A stretch of DNA of 64,000 nucleotides from Pseudomicrostroma phylloplanum (GCA_039545275.1 BCHS01000013.1:520546-584545); one strand, 5' to 3'; counted from the stretch's first letter, positions 51,501 to 62,276 are shown. Notes: generated by a model not told the origin, from the sequence alone. Program-made: numbers and translations.

Positions 51501-53768
51501 ATGCAAGACTTCCCCTCCTACCTCCTTCGCCATTACTTCTACTCGACCGACTGGCACCCCTCCAACTCGTACCTCAACCTCACCTCCCACTCCTCGTCCA
51601 TCCTACTCGACTTCCCCATCCCGAATGGGCTTGCTCTATCCCTCAGCTCCAGCCCCACCAGCGCATTCTTTTCTACACATCGACTGAGAGCCTTGCCAAG
51701 CTTGGGAGGATGCGCGGGCTACGTAGTTGCTAGGACCGAGAAGCCACTCGCCTTTGGTGGGACGGGATTGCGGGAAGTCCTAGAGAGGTTCAGAATTGTT
51801 CATATACCAAGGCGCGATGCAAACCAATCCTCCGGCGACAAGTCGAGCTCTCCGAGGGGTAGGTGAAACGTTTCCGCTGCCATGCTAGTCTGCCTGCCTG
51901 ACACACACCTTCGCCTTCTCGTCTCTGCCTGTTACGCTAGACTATCTCCTATACGGCTGCCTCCATGCTCCCACGGCCCGACTGGACGCCCTCTACACCA
52001 CTCGCATCTCTCCAGCATGGAACCTCATCATCACCGCCTGCTCCTTCCCACCACAATCGCCATTTGCCTCCAATCTCGCTCCCATTGTAGCGCAGGATCA
52101 GCAGGTGTCTGCCACCTCTCCCTCGTCTTCCCAGCAATTACCCCCTCAGATGTCCCAGGGGCCCACGAGTCCAGGAGCCACCAATCTCCAATTCACGCTG
52201 CAGCACGATGCCGGAAAGTGGTTCAATGAGATCTGCTACAGTCTCGACGACGCCTTGTGGGGCTTCCGTACCATGCACCACTTTGAGCCTAGCACATCTG
52301 GCCTGAGCTCCAGCGCTGCTCAGACCCGCACGCTGGGATCGCCATCCGAGATGTCCCTCGACTCGTCGCTTTCAGATCCGACGATGCACTCTGCCGCCAT
52401 GGGTGCGACAGGTGGGCCTTCCGCGACCTTGCGCCCCACCCTCCCATCTGCCGAAGTCGGAGGAGGTTTACGAGGCAGATTTTCTGCAGGGGCAGAGCTC
52501 TTCTTCAGCGCCGCAGAGAAGTCAGCTGGGCTCAGCACTGGCGTGAGGTTCATGACCCTCCCGAAAGGCAATGATGACGGCGAGGGAGGCGTCTATGCGG
52601 GAATGGAATCGAAGGCGGGCGGTGGAGTGGATGCAAGAGATTGGGTTCCTCCGTCTCAGCCCCCAACCACGATCACTGCCACGCTCAACCCTATGATGGG
52701 ACACTTCAGCACAGCATATGCTAGCAGACTGGGTCGTGACATCGTCGCGTGCTCAAGGTGAGTGATGAATGGCAGGTACAAATTGGCCGTGATCACCTTT
52801 ACGACATTCACTGATGACGATCCGCCCTCGTCTGTCGGTCCTATCGCAGATATGACTTCAACGTCTACTCATACGAATCTGACCTAACGGTGGGCGGGGA
52901 GTACTGGCTGCGTTCCGCGCATGCATCGTCATCAGCAGCAGCAGCTTCGCAGTCTGCCGCGTCGAGGGAGGATCCCGAAGAGAGGCCGATCTACTGGTCC
53001 GCACCGTCCAGTGGGTCTCAACCGCTGCCTAGAAAGCCGCTCTCTCCAGCGCCTAGCCTCAGGGACAACCTCGAGCGCGCACCCATCTCATCAGGTCAAG
53101 ACAACTTCATAGGCAGCACCAACGAATCTCGGTATACATCTGAAAAGGAACGACCATCGCCAAACACAGCAGCTGGATCAGCTCCGCAATTGACTAGTGG
53201 CTCAAAGCTACAAGGCAGTGCAGCGAGTACGGAAGAGGCTGTACAACCTTCGCCTCGTTTGAATCCAGTGAGCGAGACCACCAGAGAATTGCCACCTGGG
53301 CGCTCTGCCACGCTCACAGAACCCGCATCAGGGCCCTCGCCTCCGGGAGATCAAGAACACTCGACACCAACTTCTGCTGCATCTTCATCCCCTTCTGCAT
53401 TGCTCAAATTCTCCCTCTCGTCTTCCATGCTCTTGTCACTTCTTTGGCAGGGGCGTCTCAAGAATTGTCTTGTCAGCATCGGCATCAAGGCGGATCTCTC
53501 TGCCTCTTCCGTCTCTTCCCGCGGCAGGTCGGCATTGGGAAGCAAAAACGGCAACGGTGGTGTAGTGGGGGTAGGAATGGGGAGCGTCGTCCGAACAGTG
53601 GGTATGGAGATTGTCTACTGGGGCGGTAGCGCCAGCGACGGTGATCATGGAGCAGATATGAATCCGACGACTGTCAAGGGCGGCGTGGGAAATGCTGCCT
53701 TTGGTTCTGCAGGGAGGCCAAGTGGACCATTGAGTCCAGGACACGCAAGCTATGAGGGCGTCGATTGA
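51501..53768 (+). CDS. MDM10: Mitochondrial outer-membrane beta-barrel Mdm10 (ERMES)
   Basis: Three exons (51501-51858, 51941-52757, 52850-53768) give 697 residues. Family landmarks are the N-terminus FPSYLLRHYFYSTDWHPSNS, LLDFPIPNGLALSLSSSPTS, ALPSLGGCAGYV, and, after splicing, DYLLYGCLHAPTARLDALYT and RYDFNVYSYESDLTVGGEYW. These match the barrel of Mdm10, which belongs to the ER-mitochondria encounter structure for lipid exchange and also associates with the SAM assembly complex. The last conserved strands appear in LLKFSLSSSMLLSLLWQGRL and the Gly-rich tail. Yeast Mdm10 is 493 residues; here about 140 residues of Ser/Pro-rich sequence (53000-53400) and another low-complexity block (52300-52480) are inserted between strands. 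Phases agree at both junctions. Confidence 0.9.
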
Positions 53769-54636
53769 TCTCCGCCGGTGATGACTCGCAACCGCCGGCG
53801 AGGCAGTACGATCAGAGTTCAGATCGGCCGCGCAGCGTCTTGATGGCTCGTCAGGTGTACCATCGCAGATGAGCTTAGATTGAGGGACATAGAGAAGCTG
53901 TCAATGGGAGCTGACCCTGTCGATCTGATTTTTGTACAAGTTCAATGTCGAGCAAACGAAGTAGAAGCGCCCAACTCGATCAGAGGCTGCGCCTTCACAC
54001 GCCTGCCATGGAAGCTAGGCTGGCACGCAGATGTAGACTTGCTCGCTCGCCCTTGCCGCCGGGACGGAAGGCGGAGAGGCTGCAGCAAGAAGCAGCAAGC
54101 AGAAGCGACAGAAGCAGAAGCAGGCACCGGGCATTTCCCACTCAGCCACGCCCCGCCCACCCGCGCTTCCCGCCTTGCCGCCCGACGCGCCTCGCGATCA
54201 GATCCCCTTGGGCAGCACCACCACCCACTCAAAGGGAAGCCCGATCACAAGGCCCCTCCCCCCCCGATCACTCAGGCGGGCGTCATCACTGCCTCTGCGC
54301 TTTCCGTTGGCGTCCCAGGTCCCTTTATCCTCGCCAACCAACAATCACACCTCGTCCCTCTTCTCATTCTTCTCCTCGTCCGCCTCCTTCTCCGTGTTCC
54401 CTTCTGTCCACTCTCGCACAATCGTCGGTCAGGGCCCCCAGCACTGGTCCCGACAAACCCCACAGGCCATGCATTGTCCCTTGTGATTACCGCAAATCCC
54501 TTGTTCAGACCAGACGCCGCTCCCACTGCCCTGGATACCCTTCACATTTCGTGGATACATCTTGAGCACAACCTCGTCCCCATCACCATCCTCAATCTCT
54601 CCCTCCCCTCCATCTCCTCGTCGTCCCGATCATAAC
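53769..54636. other. Intergenic region, leader of the disordered-protein gene
   Basis: About 870 bases. From 54011 to 54636 the plus strand has only one ATG. It is pyrimidine-rich and is probably mostly 5' untranslated sequence of the next gene. No other gene was seen. Confidence 0.5.
54469..54486 (+). promoter_or_regulatory. Short upstream open reading frame (five codons)
   Basis: ATG CAT TGT CCC TTG TGA, 150 bases before the main start. It is the only ATG in the last 600 bases of the leader, so it could dampen translation if the leader is transcribed. Confidence 0.35.
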
Positions 54637-57600
54637 ATGCCTCACACCTCTGATGCCGAGGAACAGGCTCTCTACAGCAGCAACAACTACGCTTCCTCGC
54701 CCATCTCCCCGGGTCCGTCTCCGAGGGCAAGGACAGCACACCTTTCGAGGAAACAATTCACTCCTTCGAGGAAACGCTCGCTTGGCCAATTCTCCCCCTC
54801 CTCGCCTGGCTTCAAACTCGCCTTTGCCGATGTGTCACAGTTCTCTCCGCCTGTACAGCAAGATCACGTCGAGGACGTCGATGAAGCAGAGGAGTTTCAA
54901 GACGCTATAGGCGGCAGTCCCGAAGGCAACGAGGGGACTGTAGCAGCACCACATGCCAACGACTCCACCTGGGACGAAGCCGAGTTCCAACGGCTAGCGG
55001 CGGATCGCAGCAGCCGCTATTCCGCTGCCACGCACTTCGATGATGAAGCGAACGGCGCTAGTTCTCTATTCGACGAAGGCGGCTCAAGAGAAGGTGCTGA
55101 GCATACTACTTATGGACATGCCCGAGAAACATCCGTGGGCAGTAGCGTCTGGGAGGGCAAAGGGGCCAGCGCAGACGACATCCGGCACAGCAGCTCAAAC
55201 ACTGGCAATACAGGGAGGCGTCTCCCTTTGCGGACAATGCCTCCTCCACCCAGTCTTTTCAGCTCCAGCTTCGCCCTTCAGCAGCTGACAGAGAATCCTA
55301 TCAAGGAGGAGCTAGATTCCAACCAATTGGCCGCTGAACCTACGAGCTCAATCTCCTCCTCGTCCTTGCTCAACTCGGCATACAATTCACCCAATCTCTC
55401 GGAAGATGCGGAAGAGCACTTTGGCATTCCACAGTCTGTATCGGTTGAAAACGAGGAGTTTGATATCATCAACCCACTGCGCTCCAACATTTCGTCTTTA
55501 TACGACAGGAGAGTGGTAGATGTGTCCTCCAGTGACACCCTTCCCCGGTCATCTTCTTCGCCTAGGGTCATGATGAGTGGAGGCGACCCGTCTCCATCGC
55601 CCTCAGATCTTCAGAATGCCAGCCAAATGAGCGAGCCGTCCGTACCACCTCCATCAGGAACGTTAGCTTTTCAAAGGAGACAGCGTCCGCCTGTTCTCTC
55701 CTTTGACGGAGCTGTGGCAGACGAAGAGGCTCTGCTCAATCTTGGCAGCTCAAACCTGGGATCAAGCACGTCCGGTGACCCGGAGCAAGCGCCCTCGACA
55801 GACGCAAACGCAACACGGGGAATCAGCACCCTGGGACCCACGCTCCGGAAGAATGAGCCAGCTCCTTGGGAGCTCGAGCAAGGAGACGAGACTCTTGCGG
55901 AGGACCGTGCTGTGATCTCCCCAGGTTTTCTTTCACCCCATTCGCCAGCGAACTTCATCGGCAGCTCCCCGGTCCCGTTGTCGCCTTGGGGCAAGCTAAC
56001 TCGTGGATCACTCGAACACAGCCGCGGCGACGGTCGCATAAAAGCCGGCGCAGCCTTGAGCGTAAGGCTGCGTCGGCCCAGCGGCGAGGTAAACTCACTC
56101 AGTGCCTTTGATGGCGATACACGACGAAGGGCTGCGTCTGCTTCAGGTCCAGGTCTGCTCCTGGGCCCGCAAACAAAGACAAAGTTTGGAGGCAAGCCTT
56201 GGTCCGCGGAGACCGACAGTGGCGCTTCGCCACTCTTCACGGGTTGGACCTCGCCAGACTTTCTAGCAAGGCCTCGTCAAGGATCCAAAGCGTCCTTGGG
56301 GTCGCTGGGTCTCAAGACTTCGCATCTGCTTCGTATCGACAGTGCAGGAAGCCCTTCACAGGTACATCTTGGCTTGCCAGAGGTGGTTCAAGTCTCGAGT
56401 ACAAGTTCCTCTACCTCTGCCAGTAGCCACGCTACGCCCAGCACCGCCAGCCAGTCCAAGAAGTCATCCTCCGCTGGTAAAGTCTTGAAGGGCCTTGGCT
56501 TGGGCGGCAGTAGTACTGGCTCGAGCAGACAAGAGGGCAGTGGCACCGGTAGTGACGGCGACGCAATTGGCGCGAAACAAGCGCGCATCAACAACATCAA
56601 GCTTGTGAAAGCCCTCAAAAAGAAAGTGGAACGGGACGAACTCAGCCTCGAGAGGGGTATCAGCAGCGAAGGATATGCCAAGGTCATCGAGGAGGAGGAA
56701 GAAAGAGCCAAGGCAGATCTTCCGAAGGAGTCACCGGTCGTATCTGTGCGTCCCCAGTCTCCCGCTTTGTCTTCTCGGCGGCCATCCGTCGATTCGACAA
56801 ACCCTACTGCATGGCGAGCGGCAGAAGCTAACAGAGGTCTGGTCAATCCTTTCACGAAATTGCCGACGGTCAGCGAGCCTGCTGCAGAAGCTCTGACGGT
56901 TGTTTTCGCCCCGTCAGTGGCACCAGCGACGCCGACTAGAACAACCAGCCGAAGAAAATCCGTCGACCATGCCCACTTGCAACCTACTTCGTCTAGAGAA
57001 GGAGATGCCGGCCAAGAAGCGCAGATGCGAGGTCAGACTGGAAGCCCTTTGGATCAGCGGTCAGAAATCCCACAGCCGCAGACATTGGCACCCCAATCGT
57101 CTTCGTCAGCTGGGCTATCATCCACGGCTGAGCCTTCCCTCGACGAAGGATTTGGTGTTGCATCTGGCTTCATCGAATCCGGAAACTCAGATGCTGCAGT
57201 AATGACCGCTGCATCTCTCTCTGCAGACACCTGCTCGTCGGCAGTACCTGCCACTACACCCGCCTCATCAGACTCCTTGCTGTATGAGTCCGAAGCTGCT
57301 GCGATAGCGCGACCGGGGTCCGCGGTTTCGAATGGCTCACCTCGACACCAGCGTCAATTTTCGCTGCTCCCGAATTCGTCGACCGTGACTAGTATGAGTA
57401 GTGTCTCGGTAGGCAGATCAGGCGGCAACTCGTCGCCCCTCTTTGCGTCTCGCGAGGGGACCACCTCTCCGGTGCCGCGAGGAATCGGCGTCGGCTACAG
57501 AAAATCAAGCGGACTAGGGTCACCCTCGTTAGGTACCACGTCACTTCCCCTCAGGTCGCCCGCAAGCACCCATTTCAGTACAAGATCAGTCGCCGCAAAT

Positions 57601-59553
57601 GCGAGAAGCCCTGCTCACGGCAGCACCACTTTCAGGGGCGCGGACTTCCAAGATGTTCCTGTGCACCGACCCTCCACACCTTTGTCTACAAAGCCAGACT
57701 CAAGTATGATATACAGCACAGTAGGACCAAGCGACAGCCACTCGATTGTGAAGAGGGCTCCAGATGTTCCTACACCTGGCTCCGAGGTCTCTAGCGCTGT
57801 CCATCTTGAGAATCATAGCGGTGACAGCACCGACACGTCTACGATCGCAACAGCTGTCTCGGTCGACACTCCAGCCGCCTCTTCTGGTGGCGCGCCTCTT
57901 CCTATTCCTGGCTCACATGAAGGTGTAGCCTACAAGCTGATATCTCTGGAGCAGGCTCAAGCTCAGCGCATCGGCAAGGATTTGGAACTTGCGCCCTTGT
58001 CCGATCCGGAGACCGGATCATTTAGATCCACCGTTGCAGAGCGGTCACAACTTTCCAAGGCTCCTCATCCTTCTTTTTCTGCTGATTCCACTTTGCCAGA
58101 TCAGCAGTATCACAGCGCGGGCGAAAGTGCATCAGCGGCGAGCTACCTGCACGCATCCGGTGCGCACTCTGCGAAGGCACTGAAGAACAAAAAGAGTGGA
58201 CTGTTGAAACTGTTCGGTCGCAAACAGAGCACCGACAGCTCGGCCAAGGACTTTGATCGGCACCAAGAATCTGCCCCCGCTTTCCCGTCAGTGCCGCAAG
58301 GTACGATGCGTGCTCGGAGTACCGTGGATGATCTACCATCGCCTCTGCCTTCCGCGGCGGAGTCAGTCTTCATTTCCTCCGGTGACGACTCGTCTGCGGA
58401 GATGTCTCGAGGCGACAGCGTTCCCGCTCTGGGTGCTCTTCGACCGATGTCCAGTATCTTTGCCAGCCTCTCCCCTGTGCTCGGAGGCGGACTGCTGCCA
58501 CTGGAGACGCTCACGGGAGAAGACGAAGAGGACGTGCCTAGTGACGAGGCTGCCGCTGCTCGCTCCACGAATGAAGCAGCGACTGAGCATCATACCCCTG
58601 CCTCTGCTCCTGCTGGTGGTCGACCTAAGCGTCCACTTCGACCTGATGGCTTTGGCGGTTTGACTGCTTCGTTTACTGCCCGCTCTGGAGAACTACACTA
58701 CGATAGAGATCCGACTCCTACACCGATCATTGCCACACAGTATTCCTCCGAGGCAGGCAATCATACCTCTTCTCCTCTGCTTGGTCAAACTCCTGCCACT
58801 CCGATGACGGGAGATGCCATCCCTGGTCTTCACTCGCCGTGGGGCAGTCCCCTGCCACCCGAGATGGAGAAAGACAGAGAAGCTGTTCCCACCGAGACCT
58901 GGCCTCGGGCAGCCATGTTTGATACAGATTCGCCTCGTTTCGGAGGCCAAGAGAGCTCAAGTCGCTCCACTTCTTCTCACTCTCGACACGTCTACGCCTG
59001 GCAGGGACAGTCGACTGCAGGCGATAGGGGAACAATTGCCTCTTCGATTGCGTCACATCCTGTAAGTCTGGCCAAGTCAAGCAACCACCTCACTGGCCAA
59101 GCTTCGCCGTCTTTACTTGACAGCTCCACAACTGAACCTGCCTCGAGGGGTGTGCAGGCTCAGCTACGCGACCGAATCTGCATCATAGAGTCGAGAATGA
59201 GCGAGCTTGCGGCCGAACTGAGTCACCTGAAGTCGTTGTCGCGCCCTCTAGGCTCTGTGCCTCCTTCCCCAGACCCGTCTGGAGGAGTGGGCGAGGTGCT
59301 GACTGGCTCAGGCGATGGCAAGGGCACTGTTGCCCAGCCCATCGCCCCTTGTGTAGCCTGTGGGTGCACTTGTGCAGAGACGGGACTGTCGCAGCCCCCC
59401 GATGAGTCGGAGGAAATCTTGCTGCGTCCCGACCCAAGAAATCTCAGTGGCTCCTCGATGCCAAGCCCCGGCGGTGCAAGTCTGATGGACAGGGGCAGAG
59501 CGGTGAAAAAGAGGGCGGAAGATGCGGCGGGGAGGTTCGGAGGCGGGCCTTGA
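54637..59553 (+). CDS. Large, mostly disordered protein of unknown function
   Basis: A single open frame; ATG at 54637 (1638 residues), since the frame's upstream limit begins with TTG. The whole protein is rich in Ser, Pro, Thr and Gly with many SP and TP sites, as in substrates of proline-directed kinases. Few segments look ordered: a basic helix with ARINNIKLVKALKKKVERDE near 675, KNKKSGLLKLFGRK near 1190, and a predicted coiled coil QLRDRICIIESRMSELAAEL near 1535. A Cys cluster, CVACGCTCAE, lies close to the C-terminus. No signal peptide or membrane segment. I do not recognise a family. The stable reading frame over 4.9 kb argues strongly for a real gene. A scaffold or polarity-related role would be a guess. 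Confidence 0.8.
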   Translation: MPHTSDAEEQALYSSNNYASSPISPGPSPRARTAHLSRKQFTPSRKRSLGQFSPSSPGFKLAFADVSQFSPPVQQDHVEDVDEAEEFQDAIGGSPEGNEGTVAAPHANDSTWDEAEFQRLAADRSSRYSAATHFDDEANGASSLFDEGGSREGAEHTTYGHARETSVGSSVWEGKGASADDIRHSSSNTGNTGRRLPLRTMPPPPSLFSSSFALQQLTENPIKEELDSNQLAAEPTSSISSSSLLNSAYNSPNLSEDAEEHFGIPQSVSVENEEFDIINPLRSNISSLYDRRVVDVSSSDTLPRSSSSPRVMMSGGDPSPSPSDLQNASQMSEPSVPPPSGTLAFQRRQRPPVLSFDGAVADEEALLNLGSSNLGSSTSGDPEQAPSTDANATRGISTLGPTLRKNEPAPWELEQGDETLAEDRAVISPGFLSPHSPANFIGSSPVPLSPWGKLTRGSLEHSRGDGRIKAGAALSVRLRRPSGEVNSLSAFDGDTRRRAASASGPGLLLGPQTKTKFGGKPWSAETDSGASPLFTGWTSPDFLARPRQGSKASLGSLGLKTSHLLRIDSAGSPSQVHLGLPEVVQVSSTSSSTSASSHATPSTASQSKKSSSAGKVLKGLGLGGSSTGSSRQEGSGTGSDGDAIGAKQARINNIKLVKALKKKVERDELSLERGISSEGYAKVIEEEEERAKADLPKESPVVSVRPQSPALSSRRPSVDSTNPTAWRAAEANRGLVNPFTKLPTVSEPAAEALTVVFAPSVAPATPTRTTSRRKSVDHAHLQPTSSREGDAGQEAQMRGQTGSPLDQRSEIPQPQTLAPQSSSSAGLSSTAEPSLDEGFGVASGFIESGNSDAAVMTAASLSADTCSSAVPATTPASSDSLLYESEAAAIARPGSAVSNGSPRHQRQFSLLPNSSTVTSMSSVSVGRSGGNSSPLFASREGTTSPVPRGIGVGYRKSSGLGSPSLGTTSLPLRSPASTHFSTRSVAANARSPAHGSTTFRGADFQDVPVHRPSTPLSTKPDSSMIYSTVGPSDSHSIVKRAPDVPTPGSEVSSAVHLENHSGDSTDTSTIATAVSVDTPAASSGGAPLPIPGSHEGVAYKLISLEQAQAQRIGKDLELAPLSDPETGSFRSTVAERSQLSKAPHPSFSADSTLPDQQYHSAGESASAASYLHASGAHSAKALKNKKSGLLKLFGRKQSTDSSAKDFDRHQESAPAFPSVPQGTMRARSTVDDLPSPLPSAAESVFISSGDDSSAEMSRGDSVPALGALRPMSSIFASLSPVLGGGLLPLETLTGEDEEDVPSDEAAAARSTNEAATEHHTPASAPAGGRPKRPLRPDGFGGLTASFTARSGELHYDRDPTPTPIIATQYSSEAGNHTSSPLLGQTPATPMTGDAIPGLHSPWGSPLPPEMEKDREAVPTETWPRAAMFDTDSPRFGGQESSSRSTSSHSRHVYAWQGQSTAGDRGTIASSIASHPVSLAKSSNHLTGQASPSLLDSSTTEPASRGVQAQLRDRICIIESRMSELAAELSHLKSLSRPLGSVPPSPDPSGGVGEVLTGSGDGKGTVAQPIAPCVACGCTCAETGLSQPPDESEEILLRPDPRNLSGSSMPSPGGASLMDRGRAVKKRAEDAAGRFGGGP

Positions 59554-60158
59554 GAGTGGTCGAGACTATGAACATGTAACACTATGATTGTACTGCGTAC
59601 TACATTATTCGCCTGCCCTGCATTGACCTACGCTGTACTCACACAATCTGCTGTCCATATCAGGCGACAACCGACTTCGATCCGTGAGATGTGCTCATTC
59701 AACAAGTCATCGAAGCCGTTGAGTCATGGGTTGTACTGCGCATTGACGCTGCTGCTGTCGTCTGTCAGTTGCAACGGTCTCCGGTCAGCTGCCCCTCGTC
59801 CTGCCTTGACTTAACCAGATCATCCCCTATAGGGTCTATCGGCGAGACGCTTTCCTCCTCCTGCCCACTGGACTGGATCTTTTGGAGGGGAAGGGCACTA
59901 GAGATGCGTCTAGCATGGCGTACGTGAGGCAGACTTTCGGTACAGTTCTTGCTTGTGGCAGGGATCCTGGCGAAGAAGGCGTCGTCGTGACTCATAGCGA
60001 GTGAATAGCCGCCACATTATCACACAACGACGATATGAGGCGGACGGCTGGTAGCCGTCCGTCGCATGGTGGAAGAGACTAAGAGATGGCGATTTCACTG
60101 AGAAGCCTAAAGCACTTTCTACAATAAGTGGTCTATGATCGGGAATCGCTGCGCCAGT
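59554..60158. other. Convergent intergenic region
   Basis: About 605 bases between two convergent stops. AT-richer stretches at 59575-59610 (plus) and 60100-60130 (minus) suit transcript ends. No gene, repeat or other element was recognised. Confidence 0.45.
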
Positions 60159-61733
60159 TCAAACTCCAGCATTCGCCGCGTCAACAGACGTACTTGTCTG
60201 CAGTAGCTCCTGTCTGACGATGAAGGCGGTCTTGGTTCCCTGCTCGATTGCACCGTCGATAAAAGATTTCCAACCATCCGCCCAGTCCGCTGAAGCCCAT
60301 AAGACGTTGCCAGTCCTCTGCTGAAGAGCGCTCCAGAATTTGGTATACATGCCCTTGTCAAACATGTTCCATGTACCCCTTGCATATTCGTCTTCGTTCC
60401 ACTCGTGCCAGACTGACCCTTGGTAGGTAGCTGAGAGACGGTGATCGAAGCCCCCAATCCACTTGCGGATCTGCTCGGGGTGTTGGGATGGGACTTCGGT
60501 GTTGGCTGCCCCGAAGGCAACCACCACGGACATCTTACCATCTTTCAAGATCTGATCGCCAAAGGCAGCTGAGAACGTTGTTTTGTTGATGCTGTCCTTG
60601 TTAGTCCATTGGCCGGATCTGAAGCCTGGTTCGGCGAAGAAGGAGTGTACCTTGAGACCTTTGTTGACGTGACCCTGCTCGAAAGCCTCCTGCTTGAGGG
60701 CAGGGAGTGCGGGCTCGAACTTGACATTCTTGGCCACGTTCATGGGCAGTGTGGAAATGACTCGACGAGCTGTGAAGCTGCCCCGAGAAGTCTCGACGGT
60801 CACGCTGGAATCACCGTGGTCTTTGACCGCGGTGACGGGGGCTTGAAATGCGTAAGAGAGATTTTTCGTTTGCTTTGCCTCATCGAAAATCAGCCTAGCA
60901 AGGTGCGACTGTCCGTCTTTGAGCTTGTAGAACCAGAGCGTGGTTCCCAGGAAGTAGAAGCTCTGGTTGCCGTGTTGGAACCACTTGATCAGCTCGAGGA
61001 ACGAACAATTGCCAATCTCGGCTCCAAACGACAGCTCGATCCAGGGAACCATGTACGCCAGCTCCACCCCGCTGAGGGGCTTGCCAGCGTCCTCCAACTC
61101 TTTGATGCGGTCAGCACAGGACATCTGATCGATCTTGGAGACCAAAGCAGAGTTCACGAAAGGCCCATCCATGACCTGCGGTGCCAGCGCTACGACCGTA
61201 GCACCCAACTTGCCATCGACATCGCACAGCTTCGCGAGAGTCGCGTCCATCATCTTGAAGTTCTCTTCGTAGTCTTGGTCGTACGATTTGCCATCCATCA
61301 TTGTCTTGTTCCGTGCAAATGCGGGATAGTCCTCGTTGGGTGTGATTTTGATGTCTCTCTCGATGCCGTACCGAGCCATCTCTCTCCATACGAAGCCTTG
61401 CTGCCAATGGATCCAGGTACCTCCCATCTCGAATTTGTCTCCTTCGACCTGTGACGTCCAAGTCCGGCCTCCAACGCGGTCTCGAGCTTCGAGGAGCAGC
61501 ACTTTGTGCCCACCTATGCTCAGATCCCGAGCCGCTGCTAGACCGGCGTAGCCCGCACCAATGACGATGGCATCGAAGTCGCTGGTACTCGAGGTGGAGA
61601 GGTTGGACACGTCTTCTATGTATCCTTCAGTCTCAAGGCCCGTCTGCAATCCGCCTGTGGCAGTATAGAAGCAGCCTTCTCGAGAAGGCGTGCAGGGGAC
61701 TTGCGTTTTCGACGGCATGATGGAAGTCGGCAT
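60159..61733 (-). CDS. Flavin amine oxidase, MAO-N-like
   Basis: A single open frame; first ATG at 61733 (524 residues), the frame's limit being a TTG. The FAD fold starts at FDAIVIGAGYAGLAAARDL (residues 53-71), followed by LLLEARDRVGGRTW and FEMGGTWIHWQQ. The C-terminal FAD-contact block is VLWASADWADGWKSFIDGAI, as in Aspergillus MAO-N. MAO-N oxidises simple amines to aldehydes with release of ammonia and peroxide, letting fungi use amines as nitrogen source. It has no Cys at the covalent flavin position expected of animal MAO, consistent with MAO-N. The Aspergillus enzyme ends in a peroxisomal tripeptide, whereas this one ends NAGV, so its location may be cytosolic. It is divergent from an amino acid/amine permease. 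The exact substrate is inferred only. Confidence 0.88.
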   Translation of the reverse strand: MPTSIMPSKTQVPCTPSREGCFYTATGGLQTGLETEGYIEDVSNLSTSSTSDFDAIVIGAGYAGLAAARDLSIGGHKVLLLEARDRVGGRTWTSQVEGDKFEMGGTWIHWQQGFVWREMARYGIERDIKITPNEDYPAFARNKTMMDGKSYDQDYEENFKMMDATLAKLCDVDGKLGATVVALAPQVMDGPFVNSALVSKIDQMSCADRIKELEDAGKPLSGVELAYMVPWIELSFGAEIGNCSFLELIKWFQHGNQSFYFLGTTLWFYKLKDGQSHLARLIFDEAKQTKNLSYAFQAPVTAVKDHGDSSVTVETSRGSFTARRVISTLPMNVAKNVKFEPALPALKQEAFEQGHVNKGLKVHSFFAEPGFRSGQWTNKDSINKTTFSAAFGDQILKDGKMSVVVAFGAANTEVPSQHPEQIRKWIGGFDHRLSATYQGSVWHEWNEDEYARGTWNMFDKGMYTKFWSALQQRTGNVLWASADWADGWKSFIDGAIEQGTKTAFIVRQELLQTSTSVDAANAGV

Positions 61734-61781
61734 GGTTTTGTCGATACTCCGGCCTGCACACAAAGGCGGAGCCCCTTCTTC

Positions 61782-61789
61782 CTTTATAC
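61782..61789 (-). promoter_or_regulatory. TATA box of the amine oxidase gene
   Basis: The minus strand reads TATAAAGG about 50 bases before the ATG at 61733, giving a short leader. Confidence 0.6.
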
Positions 61790-61815
61790 CCTTCGTGTAC
61801 GTCGGTTAAACCTTG

Positions 61816-62134
61816 TTATCTCCGGCAGAGGTGACTCGAATGCGAAGATAGGTTGAATTACTTATCTTGCCCCTACCGTCTTGCGTGGCTGACGTTGGAG
61901 AAAGGAGTCGAGTCAAGCCGTGGGAGCATCGGCGAACGACTCTTGCCCAGATGTGGCTTGATCGCCGCTTACCCGTCGTGTCGGCTCTCAGAAAAGCCAC
62001 GCTGAGATGGGCTGTCGGTGAGTGGACCGCGTGGGGACCGGCCGGTATCTCGACCGGTAGATCTTCTTATTTAACCGATTCTGACTCCGAAAGGTACCCG
62101 CCTCCGATCCACAGATCTGAGAGATAACCTTATC
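61816..62134. promoter_or_regulatory. Four GATA sites in the amine oxidase/permease promoter
   Basis: TTATC at 61816-61820, CTTATC at 61861-61866, and a facing pair GATAA (62123-62127) with TTATC (62130-62134). Such sites bind AreA/Nit2-type nitrogen regulators in fungi. The cluster within a 543-base divergent promoter fits nitrogen-source control; binding is not shown. Confidence 0.45.
62037..62058. promoter_or_regulatory. Palindromic CGG-type element
   Basis: ACCGGCCGGT (62037-62046) is a perfect ten-base palindrome, followed six bases later by the palindrome ACCGGT (62053-62058). Facing CCGG/CGG triplets resemble sites of Zn2Cys6 activators, which often control fungal catabolic genes. The factor is unknown. 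Confidence 0.45.
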
Positions 62135-62276
62135 GAGAGCTCGGACCAGACCTTTGCATACTTAGTTGTCCCGACGGACAGGAGACGAGGAAAGCCCCCC
62201 GCTCTTGCTCACCGCTCTTGCTCACCGTTCCCGCTCTCTCGAGTCCTCCACAGAACTTCGTCCCCCCATCAGCGAC

